Part shown: piece after piece, positions 31,868-41,443 of the stretch | Numbering within the stretch: the first letter of the stretch is position 1 | Layout of the letters: each line of letters starts with the position of its first letter | NCBI GenBank assembly: GCA_013054445.1 | Contig: JAAMPI010000364.1 | Coordinates: forward strand, 1-41,443 | Direction of reading: 5' to 3' | DNA length: 41,443 bases | DNA from: Cudoniella acicularis | Taxonomy: Eukaryota; Ascomycota; Leotiomycetes; Helotiales; Helotiaceae | The notes under the pieces: model-generated | Database searches by the model: none | Told to the model about the DNA's origin: nothing | Seen by the model: the letters and a program-made list of their open reading frames with translations, nothing else | Position numbers and translations under genes: made by a program

Positions 31868-32158
31868 AAATCATAATGAGAAATGTATCAACAGTGTTTT
31901 CATTACATTTCTTCTTGTCTGACTATCATATTATGTGCTATGCTTGCATACTTAGTAACAAGCAGCGGTATCAAAACGGTACCATCTTAACGCCCACATT
32001 TCTTCTAGAGAAAATAACACCCCGTGCGTAGAAACCAGGCCATGGAATGAAATGACCAGAATTCAACAGTATTTCCACCGTGCCCTTTCATGAAATTTCC
32101 ACAAATTTGATGTAACGCCAGCGCCGTAAATGGGCTCAGAATGGCCAGCCAGGCAGCT
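31868..32158. other. Short intergenic between convergent genes
   Basis: 291 bp shared 3' region of PEX16 and the SPATA20-like gene. No gene is seen. Confidence 0.6.
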
Positions 32159-34091
32159 TCATACAAGCTTCTCGTTCTCCTTGGCCGGAAGAGCAGGGAT
32201 GCTCTCAGCAGCAGCAGCAGGGACGACTAGATTCACCTCAGGCTCAAGCTTAGGCTCAAGCTTAGGCTCCGTAGTTGCTGTTGCTGCGGTTTGTTCAGTC
32301 GCAGGCGGCAAGGCCTCCTTAACGGCACCAAGATCCAACGGCTCCTTAGTCGTCTCTTGAGTCGTCTCCTTGATGGTCTCCACCACACCAGGAACAGCCA
32401 CCAGTCCCTCCTCCCGACACGTTCCCTTCTCACAAATTAGAACCTTCGGTTGGCCATCAAGACCAAAGTCCTTTAGTAATGAGTTACGTTCCCTCAACCA
32501 CTCATTCGAGCTATCCATCCTCGCAAACGTGCCCAAAGGTCCCCTAGGCGCCTTCTCAAAAGCTTTAATCTTTGTATCAGCAATTCCCTCACCGGAAACT
32601 ACAACGCCTTTCATGCCTAGATGGCCGGCTACGATGCTAGGCATGAAAGAGGCGAAGAGCCAGGGGTATTGCATCATTTCTGACTCGAAGCCGGCGACTG
32701 TCTCAGCTGCTTTTTGCGAGTAGGAGGTGTCGTGGAGGAGGCTGGAGAGTCGGTGTAGATTGGAGGCTGAAACTCCGTTAGTGGAGGGCTCGCTGGCGTC
32801 CATGCCGTCTTTGAGGCGGAGGATGACGTGTGGGGCTGAGTAGTGGGTTGAGAAGAAGGCGCCGGTGCCGTGTTCGTCGTAGAATTGGGAGATTTGGGAT
32901 TCTGGGAAAGTTGTTAGTGAGACGAGTGAAAGGGGGGGGGTGTTAGCTTACGTTGGAGATCATCAGCCCAGTGAAGCCATGATTCATCGAATGATGCCTC
33001 ATATAGATCAATGAGACCCCCGATCAAGAAAGCATAATCATCAGCAAATCCCTTAGTATCTCCGCGACCTTCTCTCCAGACTCGGTACAGTGTCTTGCTT
33101 GATTCATCATAAAGGTTCTCTTTGATGAACTTTGCGGCTGACAGAACGGAGGCAAGATATTTCTCAGACTGGGTTGGGTCAAAACCTTTAATCACCGCCG
33201 CGGTTCGAGCCAAAGCCCCGATTGCAATACCATTCCAGCTAACAACAATCTTGTCATCCAAAACAGGACGAACTCTCTCCTTTTCTCGATGAGCGAGCAG
33301 TGCAGCTTTGCCATCCTTGATAATCTTCACGACTTCTTCCTCCTTCAAGCCAAAAGAGGCAGACAAAGCAGGTGGGGAGCTGACAATAGCCAGGACGTTT
33401 TGATCAAGGAATTCATCGTGGGCGTCGTTTTCTGGAGAAACATTTCCGTCACTGCGGACATTGAAGAATGCTGATAGGATGGGCTCCGCTTGAGAACCAA
33501 GAACATTTTCAAACTCTCTCTTCGTCCAGACGTAGAAAGCACCCTCTCGCTTCTCCGAATCACCTCTCTTGTAGAAGCTGTCAGCGTCTTCGCTTGAATA
33601 GAAGCCTCCTTTGGGGCGTGCAAGAGTAGTGGTCAGATATGTGCCAATATCATAAACAACTCCTAGTAATTCCGCATCTCGGGATAGCAAGAATGCATCG
33701 AGATAGATATGAAGAAGTTGTGCATTGTCGTAGAGCATCTTCTCAAAATGAGGTAGGGACCAGTCAGCTGTCACTGAATATCTGGAAAACCCATTTCCAA
33801 TATGATCATGGATGCCACCTCTGGCCATCTTCCGTAAAGTTGTAATAGCCATGTTCTCAGCGGTTCGGCACTCTGAAGCTCCAACGACATCCAGAACAAC
33901 TTGGGGGTACTGCCCAAGGCATAGCAGAAATGAGAGCTTAGATGGAGTGGGAAACTTTGGTACTGAACCAAAACCTCCATTTTCCTTGTCAAAAGTAGTC
34001 AATGAAATGTTGACTTGCTTCCTCAAGAAGTTCGATGTCAAGGGTATCACCACCTGCACCTAATCTGTCACCAAATGTGCCTTCAGAAGCG
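32159..34091 (-). CDS. SPATA20/DUF255-family protein (YyaL-like), N-terminus missing
   Basis: Readable exons run from about 34091 to 32952 and 32901-32159, joined by a 50 bp intron (GTAAGC donor, CTAAC, CCCAG acceptor). Family blocks in order: GGFGSVPKFPTPSKLSFLL, ARGGIHDHIGNGFSRYSVTADW, PHFEKMLYDNAQLL, GGFYSSEDADS, EGAFYVWTKREFENVLG, DDKIVVSWNGIAIGALAR, LRLKDGMDASEPSTNGVSAS and TYSQKAAETV-like text. The family has an N-terminal thioredoxin-like DUF255 domain and a six-hairpin (alpha/alpha) barrel of uncertain function. Here the ~200-residue thioredoxin part is absent: coding stops at ASEGTFGDRLG against the homopolymer block at 34092-34145, and no CHWCHVM-type motif lies beyond it. A four-T run in the coding strand (33991-33994) adds one base between DYF and DKENGG, breaking the frame. 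The C-terminal ~60 residues are a family-atypical Glu/Thr/Pro-rich tail with PKLE repeats. Confidence 0.85.
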
Positions 34092-34145
34092 AAAAAAAAA
34101 AAAAAAAATTCCCCCCCCCCCCCCCCCCCTTTTTTTTTTTTTTTT
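34092..34145. other. Homopolymer block A17-TT-C19-T16, probable assembly artefact
   Basis: Three consecutive pure runs (A 34092-34108, C 34111-34129, T 34130-34145) abut the point where the SPATA20-like coding sequence is lost. Nothing in coding or intronic DNA nearby resembles this. A misjoin or gap fill is the simplest reading. Confidence 0.85.
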
Positions 34146-36216
34146 ACATAGACTGCCCTGGGAAAATATTTTTCTTTGGCTCCGCATATACGAATCAAAT
34201 ATTGCCTGCCCAAGGTTTGCTGAAGAAACAAGAGAGAAATTGCCAGTAGACTGAGCACAAGGTTGCGGTAGTGAAGTTTGTTGGAACAAAGTTATAGAAA
34301 GGAAAATAAGCACTTAGCCGGAGCCGAACCTGAACTGGCAAGGTCTGAGTTTCCTCTGCTTGAAAGTATCCCATCTTCGTGCACACTCGAATGCCGTGTA
34401 CAGCGTCAGAAATATGTGGGTTGTGCTCAGTTCCCCATTGGAAGGACATCTTCAAGGAAAGAGAAGGCCAGCCATTGCGGGAGCTTGCTGCCTAAATATT
34501 GCACTACTGACAGTTAGATCTTTGAGCCTCGAACCAAGGAAGGCTTCCTCACCAGTACAGCAGCAGCGGACTTGACTTCAGCTACCGCCTATGTAATCCA
34601 TGTCTTTTACATTTCTTCATCACTTGACAAGTTATTGATCAATTACGAATCTTGAGACTAGTAAACGAGGAGGAACACACTTGGCGCCCGTAACAAAGTG
34701 GGAAATAGAATTGCTCTAGTATGTAGGACTGAGTACTTGTCAGACGGCTGAACGGATTTCGTATGAAAATAGAGTCCCTCGCGTTTTGCAACGTTTAACA
34801 AAGCGACAATTGACACAAGCTAATTTGTTATTGAACCGCCGAAGAATCCTGACGACAAAGCACAGCATTTTCCCATTTAGAAGTGCCCTGATTTTGTATT
34901 GAATGACGATTGATGTGGCACTACAAATTCTAATTTGGTGACTCGGAGATTTGCCACTGGAGTCACTGAACACAACTTCTAGGTTTAGTGCGATTCAAGA
35001 GAGGTAGGCTGCACTTGAGGAACCTTTCGCAATTGACTAAAATAAAAGAAATTTCTGACAACATATCTGGGTCCTATTTCGCGAGGCAATATTAGGTGAA
35101 CAAAAGCCAATAATCACGTCGAGCCTGGGTGATGTTGTCGTGTTTTGAAGGTTGCATTGTGGTTGACCACAAGACAGATCTCCAAGACATTTTGATCCGC
35201 CCTAGAAAGCATTCTAGTTTTAAATCGAGGCTCCGGCCACGCATATGTAGCATGGAAGAAACATAGAACACGCTGTCGTGTAAACAAGCGCTTGTGGGTC
35301 TCGAGGGGGTCACGTGAAAAGGGGGGAGGTCAATTATTCGCTCATCCACTCTGGCCACGCCCCTGATGAAGATGGAAAACTTCCCCTCTCCTTGGACGTG
35401 CAACTGCCAACTGAGCTCGACCCCTGAACCATCCCACAGATCCTCAGCTCGTATTTGCGAAGTTTCTTGCACCGATCACCTCTTCTTGCATGAATTGCCA
35501 TGACCTGTAGCCGGGTCAACTTGCTTTTGGATGGTAGAGCAGACCAATGCTCATGTACCGAGTGCTTCGTGTTCACAGAAAAGAAACCTTGGCCTCCTGC
35601 AACAATACTGCATGCAGGAAAAATTTGGCGGCCGTGGCAAAAGTAGTTTGACGCGAGGCGAGGGGAGTGGATGAAAAGAGGGTGAGGTCTGCTTGGCGGT
35701 GAATTCAGACCAACACAGACGGGTTCGAGAGACACTCAGACACAGTGTCTCAGACGCTCGGCTGGGATGGCCTCGCAGGCTCGCTGTCACTAGCGGAGCT
35801 GATAGACGCATGGCGGGGCAATGGTATCGATAGTGTGCTCGAAACTTGTGCTTTTTATGGTGATGTAGTCGTTTCTGAGGGGAAAAAGCAGAGAGTTTTC
35901 AATTCAGGAGGCAGAGCCTAAAGCTGCTGAACCGGCGGAAGTGAGACTACCTAGATAGGCTCGCTAGAAGCTTGAAGGGGCTAGACCGAAGACCTATGGC
36001 CGCTGGAAGCAGCAAGAAGTGGGCCTCACTTTCGGTGATGTCCTCCTTTTTAGGTGACCTTGGCTTCTCCAGAAACTCATTTCCACGAGTCAACAACATC
36101 AACCATCACCAGCGCCCAGATTTCTGGCGTCTTCTGCGGCCTTGTCCCTCGCTGCAGGTCTTGGGAGGAGAATTAATGGATCCGTGTTTGTCCTGCAATC
36201 AACTCGGCGTCGGCAT

Positions 36217-36244
36217 GCAGCAATGCAGCAATGCAGCAATGCAG
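36217..36244. repeat. GCAGCAAT octamer, 3.5 tandem copies
   Basis: Perfect head-to-tail GCAGCAAT units in non-coding DNA. The period of eight is not a codon multiple, which supports a non-coding reading here. Confidence 0.85.
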
Positions 36245-37006
36245 CTCTAGCCGGGATGGAGATGCTTCGAGAATCTGGATCAGATCACGATCGCCTTGCA
36301 CCCTGAAGCCTATCCGACGTAGTATCCGCTCCCCCCTGAATTAGCTCCCGAGAGCGTCTATTTCGGGTGGTCCCATACTTCCAAGCGGCTTAGGTGCGCA
36401 TCAACAACATCTGCAGCGTAACGGCGTGCAGTAACAGCGTCGCGCGGACTCGCAGACTCGCCATCGCCTTTTTCCGACCAACAAATTATCAAATCGCTTG
36501 GTGCCATCACTGGCCCGTCCTCACTCCTGACTCCTGTCATCTCAAAATTGACAGCGCTGACAGCACCGATAGCAGCGCCCGGATGGCCGGCCAGGGCCAG
36601 AGGAAGACCATCGTGTCGGGCCAAGGTCCTGGATGTGCCCTGAGCCCTGACGCGCGGATCATTGAATGTTGATGCAAAAATACAAGTCCCTGCAGCCACT
36701 CCACTTGGGGCTTTCAGACCTTCCCCCGACTGGGCAGCTTGAGCCTTGACAGTTGACCCCTGCGTCCATGGCTCGTAAAGTAACCTTCTTTCTACAAGTT
36801 TCTCGCCCTCACCTGGCTTTTCTTCGGTTTCATATGTGCTGTTCTTGCGTCCCCGCGAGAACTCTTCTGCCATTTTTTTTAATATACAAGAGCTTCTTCC
36901 TTGCTCTCGTCGTTCTTTACCCAACACTCATTCAGGAGCTCTTCTTCATTGAAAAGTTCACCAACCAGTCGCAGTCCTTCGTTTACCTGCGCCGTGTGGA
37001 AGCCTC

Positions 37007-37012
37007 TATAAA
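37007..37012 (+). promoter_or_regulatory. TATA box of the chitin deacetylase gene
   Basis: TATAAA in CCTCTATAAACATC, 55 bp upstream of the ATG at 37067. The spacing is short but usable. Confidence 0.55.
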
Positions 37013-37066
37013 CATCTAATACTATTTGCATAGCATAGTTGAATACCCCCCCAGTTCAAGTCAAGC

Positions 37067-40033
37067 ATGAAGGTCACCACAATCTTGCTTGGAAGCCTCG
37101 CTACTATTGCGAGTGCCCATTCTGACCCTCGAGATGTCTATGCTGGTATACCGAAGTTAATGGGCGGAAGGAAGTTTCTCTCCGAACTGAGAGCGAGAGG
37201 GGGTTTGCCCCCTCAATTGGAAACTGCTGAGTTGGAACAAAGACACGCAGAGGCAGAGGCAGAGGCTGGCCTGGAGGAAAGGCAGAATGCCAATGGTCAA
37301 TGTGGTCCTGGAGTGGGAACCTGTGCGACGAATTGTTGTTCTCCTGCCGGGTAATAAATTCTTCCAGAATTGCTTGTGTGAATTTCATCTGATACCTCCA
37401 TCTACTACAGTTATTGCGGTACTGGTTCAGCTTATTGCGCTGCTCCCGATTGCCAATTGGCATATGGCCCTGGCTGCGACGGAAACCAGAAACCTGCTGG
37501 AAACTCCACGGCTGGCATCGCAAGACCCCAGATCGGTTCAATTCCTTATGGCGGGGCTGGAATATACGACTGCGTTGTTCCTGGAGGCACGTTTCCTGCC
37601 CAAGGCAGCATGATATAGCTGACTTTATTGTTTAGATGTTGCTTTTACCTTCGATGATGGTCCTTACAATTACACATCGGATCTTCTTGACAAGCTCGCT
37701 GTTTATAATGCTTCGGCAACTTTCATGATCAGTAAGTTCTAATTCGCCTAATAATTTTATTGTTACTAAAAACTGTATAGCTGGTAACAACCTTGGAAAA
37801 GGTAAAGAAGATCTCTGCTTCGTTCTTGCTTGATCTCTGACTTTGTTCCAGGGCCTATTGATAGTACCCCGCAGTGGTCAACTCTAATCCAGGTAGCTTC
37901 ATCTGGCTCTATATAAGGAAAAGCTATAGCTGACTTTTCATTTAGCGTATGATTGCTGAAGGTCACCAAATCGCATCACATACCTGGTCTCATCAAAATC
38001 TCACATCTCTCGACCCAACAACGTTCAATAACCAAATAATTTATAATGAAATGGCTTTCAGAAATATTCTGGGATATTTCCCAACATATATGAGGTAAAA
38101 TTCAGATCCTAGTCTTGAAAATTGCAGGCATGTTAATTGGTTCTCCATCAGACCACCTTATTCTGAATGTAATGCAACATGTGGCGAAATTTTGGGAAAT
38201 CTTGGATACCATGTCACTTGTCAGTACATTGCAGGAGCCGACGAGAATAATGGGCTAACGATGGAGTTAGATTTTTCCCTGGATACAGAGGGCTATTTGA
38301 ACGACAGCCCGACCTTGATTCAAAATTCCAAAAACATCTGGGATGCTGCCATTGACGGTTCTAACAACAACACACAGAGCTTTTTGGAGATAGAACACGA
38401 TATCCACTACCAGACAGTGTACAACCTAACAGACTATATCCTTGCTTCCATGTACAGTCATGGATACAAGAGTGTGACTGTTGGTCAGTGCCTCGGTGAC
38501 CCGGCGGTGAACTGGTATCGATCTGGTAATCCGAATGCTGCCGTACCAAATGTAACTCAGACAGTGAGCACTGACGGAAGCTGCTCTTCTTCTGTAACTT
38601 GTCTAGGTTCTACATTTGGAGACTGCTGCTCGCAGTACGGATACTGGTAAGATTATTTTGGTTCTGTTTTCTCTTCGTGCGCGAGACGCTCGCAGCAAAA
38701 GACCACTTTATCCTTTTAATTTTGAGGATATCAAATTGCTGACTTATGACAGCGGTTCCGGCTCTGCATACTGTGGGACTGGCTGCCAACCAGCCTCGGG
38801 AACATGCGGATCAGCCGCAAGTAGCAGCGTTGCACCATCGTCGACTCAAGCAACAAGTTCTTCCTCTAGCCAAGTCTCGTCAAGTTCTGTTGTTGGTACG
38901 TCCACCTCGTCAAGATTATCAACAGTATCTTCTTCCTCGCAGAGTTCATCAGGAACTCCGTCCTCGAAAACTTCGTCGAGCACAAGTCTCCCAAGTTCGA
39001 GTTCGTCTCAATCGTCTAAAGTTTCGTCATCTATATCATCCACGCTTTCCTCCGGGACTTCGTCGAGCTCAGTTCTCCCAAGTTCAACCCCCAGCTCGTC
39101 GCAATCTTCGAAAATCCCCTCAACATCTCTGTCGTCTACCCTTTCTTCCTCACGGACTTCGTCGAGCTCTGTCCTCCTAAGTCCAAGCTCATCTGCATCG
39201 TCTACGCGTTCCTCCTCGCAGACTTCGTCGAGCTCTGTTCTCCCAAGCCCAAGCTCCTCTCAATCTTCGAAAATCCCCTCAACATCTATTTCCTCTACGC
39301 TCTCCTCNNGGACTTCGTCGAGCTCAGTTCTCCCAAGTCCCAGCTCATCTTCATCGGCTAGAGTCTCAGCAAATTCTGTCTCGACAGTAACATCGTCCAA
39401 GTCCTCGACGCTAATATCTTCGTCTACAAAAGTATCCTCGTCTACGAAAGTATCATCGTCCTCCACATCTACATCCTCAGCGGCTCAGGCAGTTAGTACA
39501 GATGGGACGTGCTCTAGCACAGTCACCTGCCTAGGCTCAACATTTGGCAATTGCTGCTCTCAATATGGATGGTAAGTTTAATTTAATAGCAGCCTCACTT
39601 CAAAAATAAGACTTTCATACTGACTCAAGCTTCTAGGTGCGGAAGTACTTCACCCTACTGTGGCACAGGCTGTAATCCAGCTTCTGGGACATGCACAGGT
39701 TCTTCCTCTTTAGTAGTCTCCTCGACATCATCACTTACAACTCCAAAGGCTAGCTTAACTACGTTTTCGAGTAGCAGCAGTAAAAGCAGCAGCAGCACCC
39801 AGACGAGCACCTCTCTCACGCCAACTCCTTCAGTCACTTTGCCTAGTGTCGATGGCACATGTGGTGGAACAACAGGTTACACTTGCACGGGAGCGGCAGC
39901 TCGCTCTTACGGTATTTGCTGCTCGCAATATGGATACTGTGGAAACCTGGCTATAGGGTTCACTCAGCCTTATTGTGGGACTGGTTGCCAGACAAAATAC
40001 GGGGTCTGTCTTTCACAAATCGGGTTTCATTAG
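37067..40033 (+). CDS. Secreted chitin deacetylase (NodB/CE4) with four CBM18 chitin-binding modules, 808 residues
   Basis: Exons: 37067-37350, 37411-37586, 37636-37731, 37781-37801, 37852-37892, 37946-38094, 38152-38219, 38271-38646, 38753-39571, 39637-40033 (2427 nt, phases agree). Residues 1-17 are a signal peptide. The first CBM18 is ~78-121 (QCGPGVGTCATNCCSPAGYC..). The NodB domain starts at ~154 with VAFTFDDGP (motif 1), then SHTWSHQNL (metal His motif 2), RPPYSEC (motif 3), SLDTEGYLND and EIEHDIH (late His motif). CBM18 two (..DCCSQYGYCGSGSAYC), three (..NCCSQYGWCGSTSPYC) and four (..ICCSQYGYCGN..) follow, at ~382-421, ~655-693 and ~752-803. A ~230-residue Ser-rich linker, probably O-mannosylated, lies between two and three. 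The enzyme would remove acetyl groups from chitin at the wall. The second intron (37587-37635) appears to be GC-AG. Ns at 39308-39309 are in the linker and do not shift the frame. Confidence 0.9.
38806..39485 (+). repeat. Serine-rich coding minisatellite in the chitin deacetylase linker
   Basis: An ACTTCGTCGAGCTC(A/T)GT module (TSSSSV) starts at 39057, 39156, 39222 and 39312. It alternates with CAATCTTCGAAAATCCCCTC blocks (39100-39119 and 39261-39280). Spacings of 99, 66 and 90 bp are multiples of three, so copy-number change would keep the frame. Confidence 0.8.
39308..39309. other. Two ambiguous bases (NN)
   Basis: They lie in the Ser-rich repeat. The parallel unit at about 39049-39057 reads TCCTCCGGGACT, so C and G would fit. 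This shows the repeat was hard to assemble and its copy number is not certain. Confidence 0.95.
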
Positions 40034-40746
40034 ACAATTAGAACGCGAAAGGTGGAAAGAAAAGGAAATAGAACTGGCGGTAATTTGAAAATGTTATTTT
40101 AATGAATAGACGTCTTAAAATTCGAAACTCGCTGTAGAAACTAGGGTGATAATTTAGACTGAAGACATGGAGAGGAAAAATTATATGAACAGGGCATATT
40201 AAGGGTAGTTCCGAATCTGTTATATAGATTATGACACTATAATATGACGTAAAGCATCCAAGAGAACAGAAAAATCTTTTAGCAGTAAAGTGAACATGAA
40301 TTAACTGACGCAAAAATATCACTCCCCGATTATTTGGAGAAAAAGATATCCGTGAGTCACCATTCACACAGTCCACACTCTCCCGTACATCGGACAGCGC
40401 ATGTCCACCAAAAAGTCAATTGCAATTAAAGTTTATTAACTTCCCTCGCAACCTGCTATATCACACCCGGAAAAATTGCCCCATTCCATTAGTTCCAAAA
40501 CCTTCTAGAAAAATCTGGTATGTGTTGTCAGCTTATTAGCTTCTACGGTAGGTAGGCATCGCCTCGTCAGCCCTGCATGCAGATAGCAGCAGATGCAGGC
40601 CACCCAAACCAGGCCAAACAAAACCAGACCAAGCCAACCCAGCTCTCGTCCAAAAACGCCACCATCAACCAGCAAACGCGACATGAAGCGGTCCCCGCTC
40701 CCTTTCCCTCTAGCAGCGTCTTCTCAGAGACACCGAAACGGAAAAT
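40034..40746. other. Intergenic, AT-rich left part, no gene seen
   Basis: About 710 bp between tandem plus-strand genes. A CCAAACCAGGCC/AACCAGACC-like run at about 40597-40635 is mildly repetitive. Nothing else is supported. Confidence 0.55.
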
Positions 40747-41443
40747 ATGGAGCCTGAGAGGGAGAATCGAGGTTTGGATTTGGAGAAGGAACTTACGTGC
40801 TCGGTGAGTGTTTTCTTTTGCCTTTTGTGGGGTGAGGGGAGGGAGCTGGATGTTCAGGGTGTGCCTTGCAGGAGGTCGGTCGCCTGGACGGCGGCGCAAA
40901 GCACGTTTGTTGGTTTTTTAGGATTGGAATTGCGAGGGGCTATTCGTTACAATCGCTTTCTTTCTATCTTAATTACACGAAGAAGCACATAGTACTGACT
41001 AAGATGGTGCACCGCAGATCTGCACCGAAGTCCTCTACCAACCCCTCACTCTCCTCGACTGCCTACACACCTTCTGCGGCTCCTGTCTGAAAGAATGGTT
41101 CAGCTGGCAGCTTGCTGCGCACAAGAACTCTCCCAAACCCCTCCCTGAGGGTGGCACGCCGTATACTTGCCCGTCATGTAGGGCGGAGGTGAGGGATAGT
41201 CGACATGATGCGAAGGTTACGACACTGCTGGAGATGTTTTTGAGCGCGAACCCGACGAAGGGGCGTACGGAGGAGGAGAAGGAAGAGGTGAGGGAGAAGT
41301 ATAAGCCTGGGGAGGAGGTGTTGGTTAAGGTTGAGGGGAGGGAGAAGAGTTTGAGGGAGAGGAGGGTGGAGGATGAGGATAGGAGGTTAGTGGACAGTGT
41401 GAGAGAGGAAAGTTTGAGGGAAGTGGGTGTTAGTGGTGGGGGG
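40747..41443 (+). CDS. RING-finger protein, N-terminal part, cut by window edge
   Basis: Exon 1 is 40747-40803 (19 codons, ending TCS). A 214 bp intron (GTGAGT to CGCAG) leads to exon 2, from 41018, which is open to the end. The join gives ELTCSICTEVLYQPLTLLDC, then LHTFCGSCLKEWFSW and, after a short insertion, YTCPSCRAEVRD. This is a C3HC4 RING (C-x2-C, C-x-H, C-x2-C, C-x2-C) like that of CHFR/Dma-type ubiquitin ligases. A Glu/Arg/Lys-rich charged region follows. It is probably an E3 ubiquitin ligase; the C-terminal part needed to name it is outside the window. Confidence 0.85.

Larger units (their letters stand above)
34146..37066. other. Long intergenic of uncertain continuity, no confident gene
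   Basis: About 2.9 kb between the homopolymer block and the chitin deacetylase. I searched both strands for the missing thioredoxin-like domain of the SPATA20 gene and did not find it. A 189-codon minus-strand frame at 36358-36927 and a 133-codon one at 35334-35735 have no family pattern and are probably chance. Part of the interval may not be adjacent to 34091 in the real genome. Confidence 0.5.

Noticed and set aside
35334..35735. 133-codon minus-strand frame
   Set aside because: Non-ATG start likely and no domain or conserved motif.
36358..36927. 189-codon minus-strand frame
   Set aside because: Low-complexity, basic/acidic mix without a recognised domain, in a spacer upstream of the chitin deacetylase. 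A chance frame in GC-balanced DNA is likely.
1..41443. tRNA or rRNA genes
   Set aside because: No B-box-like GGTTCGAATCC with a matching A box, and no rRNA core sequences, were seen on either strand. A scan with a covariance model would be the decisive check.

Overview
The window looks like nuclear DNA of a filamentous ascomycete (Pezizomycotina). The genes are interrupted by short introns, mostly 49-106 bp, with GT..AG ends and CTAAC/CTGAC-type branch points. The families present (HET, NACHT-ankyrin, Zn2Cys6, 2EXR-like, CBM18 chitin deacetylase, PEX16) fit that group. A leotiomycete relative is my guess, not something the sequence proves.

Layout. Bases 1-14000 are gene-poor and accessory in character: a 5' repeat cluster, a broken HET-domain gene, a small proline-rich membrane protein with repeated QRIYPR motifs, an intact ten-exon Hsp70-like ATPase, a two-exon fungal protein of unknown function, a decayed 2EXR-like gene, a small secreted protein and a decayed methyltransferase. 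Next come a Zn2Cys6 transcription factor (15.8-17.9 kb) and a degenerate tandem array (19.2-20.1 kb). A very large gene (20155-28048, minus strand) follows. By my exon model it encodes one 2325-residue NLR-type receptor: an N-terminal nucleoside-phosphorylase-like domain, a NACHT ATPase, close to 40 ankyrin repeats and a C-terminal ZZ zinc finger. From 28.6 kb the genes are housekeeping-like: an F-box/WD-like protein divergent from peroxin PEX16, then a SPATA20/DUF255-family protein. The last genes are a four-CBM18 chitin deacetylase and the start of a RING-finger protein cut by the window edge.

How the genes relate. The HET fragment, the Hsp70-like ATPase and the NLR belong to families linked to fungal non-self recognition or its accessory repertoire, and they sit within 28 kb among pseudogenes. 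This is a plausible innate-immunity or incompatibility neighbourhood. The NLR is the most interesting element. Its phosphorylase domain keeps its characteristic motifs, so it could be an enzymatic cell-death effector, and the ZZ finger at the far end is an unusual addition.

Sequence quality matters. Two conserved genes are each broken by one base in a homopolymer (29259-29263 and 33991-33994). The transcription factor is shifted in an AT microsatellite. Two Ns lie in a serine-rich repeat, and an A17-TT-C19-T16 block at 34092-34145 replaces the N-terminal domain of the SPATA20 gene. Those breaks are probably assembly errors. The HET, methyltransferase and 2EXR-like genes carry several lesions each or stops outside homopolymers and look genuinely decayed.

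All exon joins were worked out by hand from reading frame, splice signals and family patterns. No similarity search was run.
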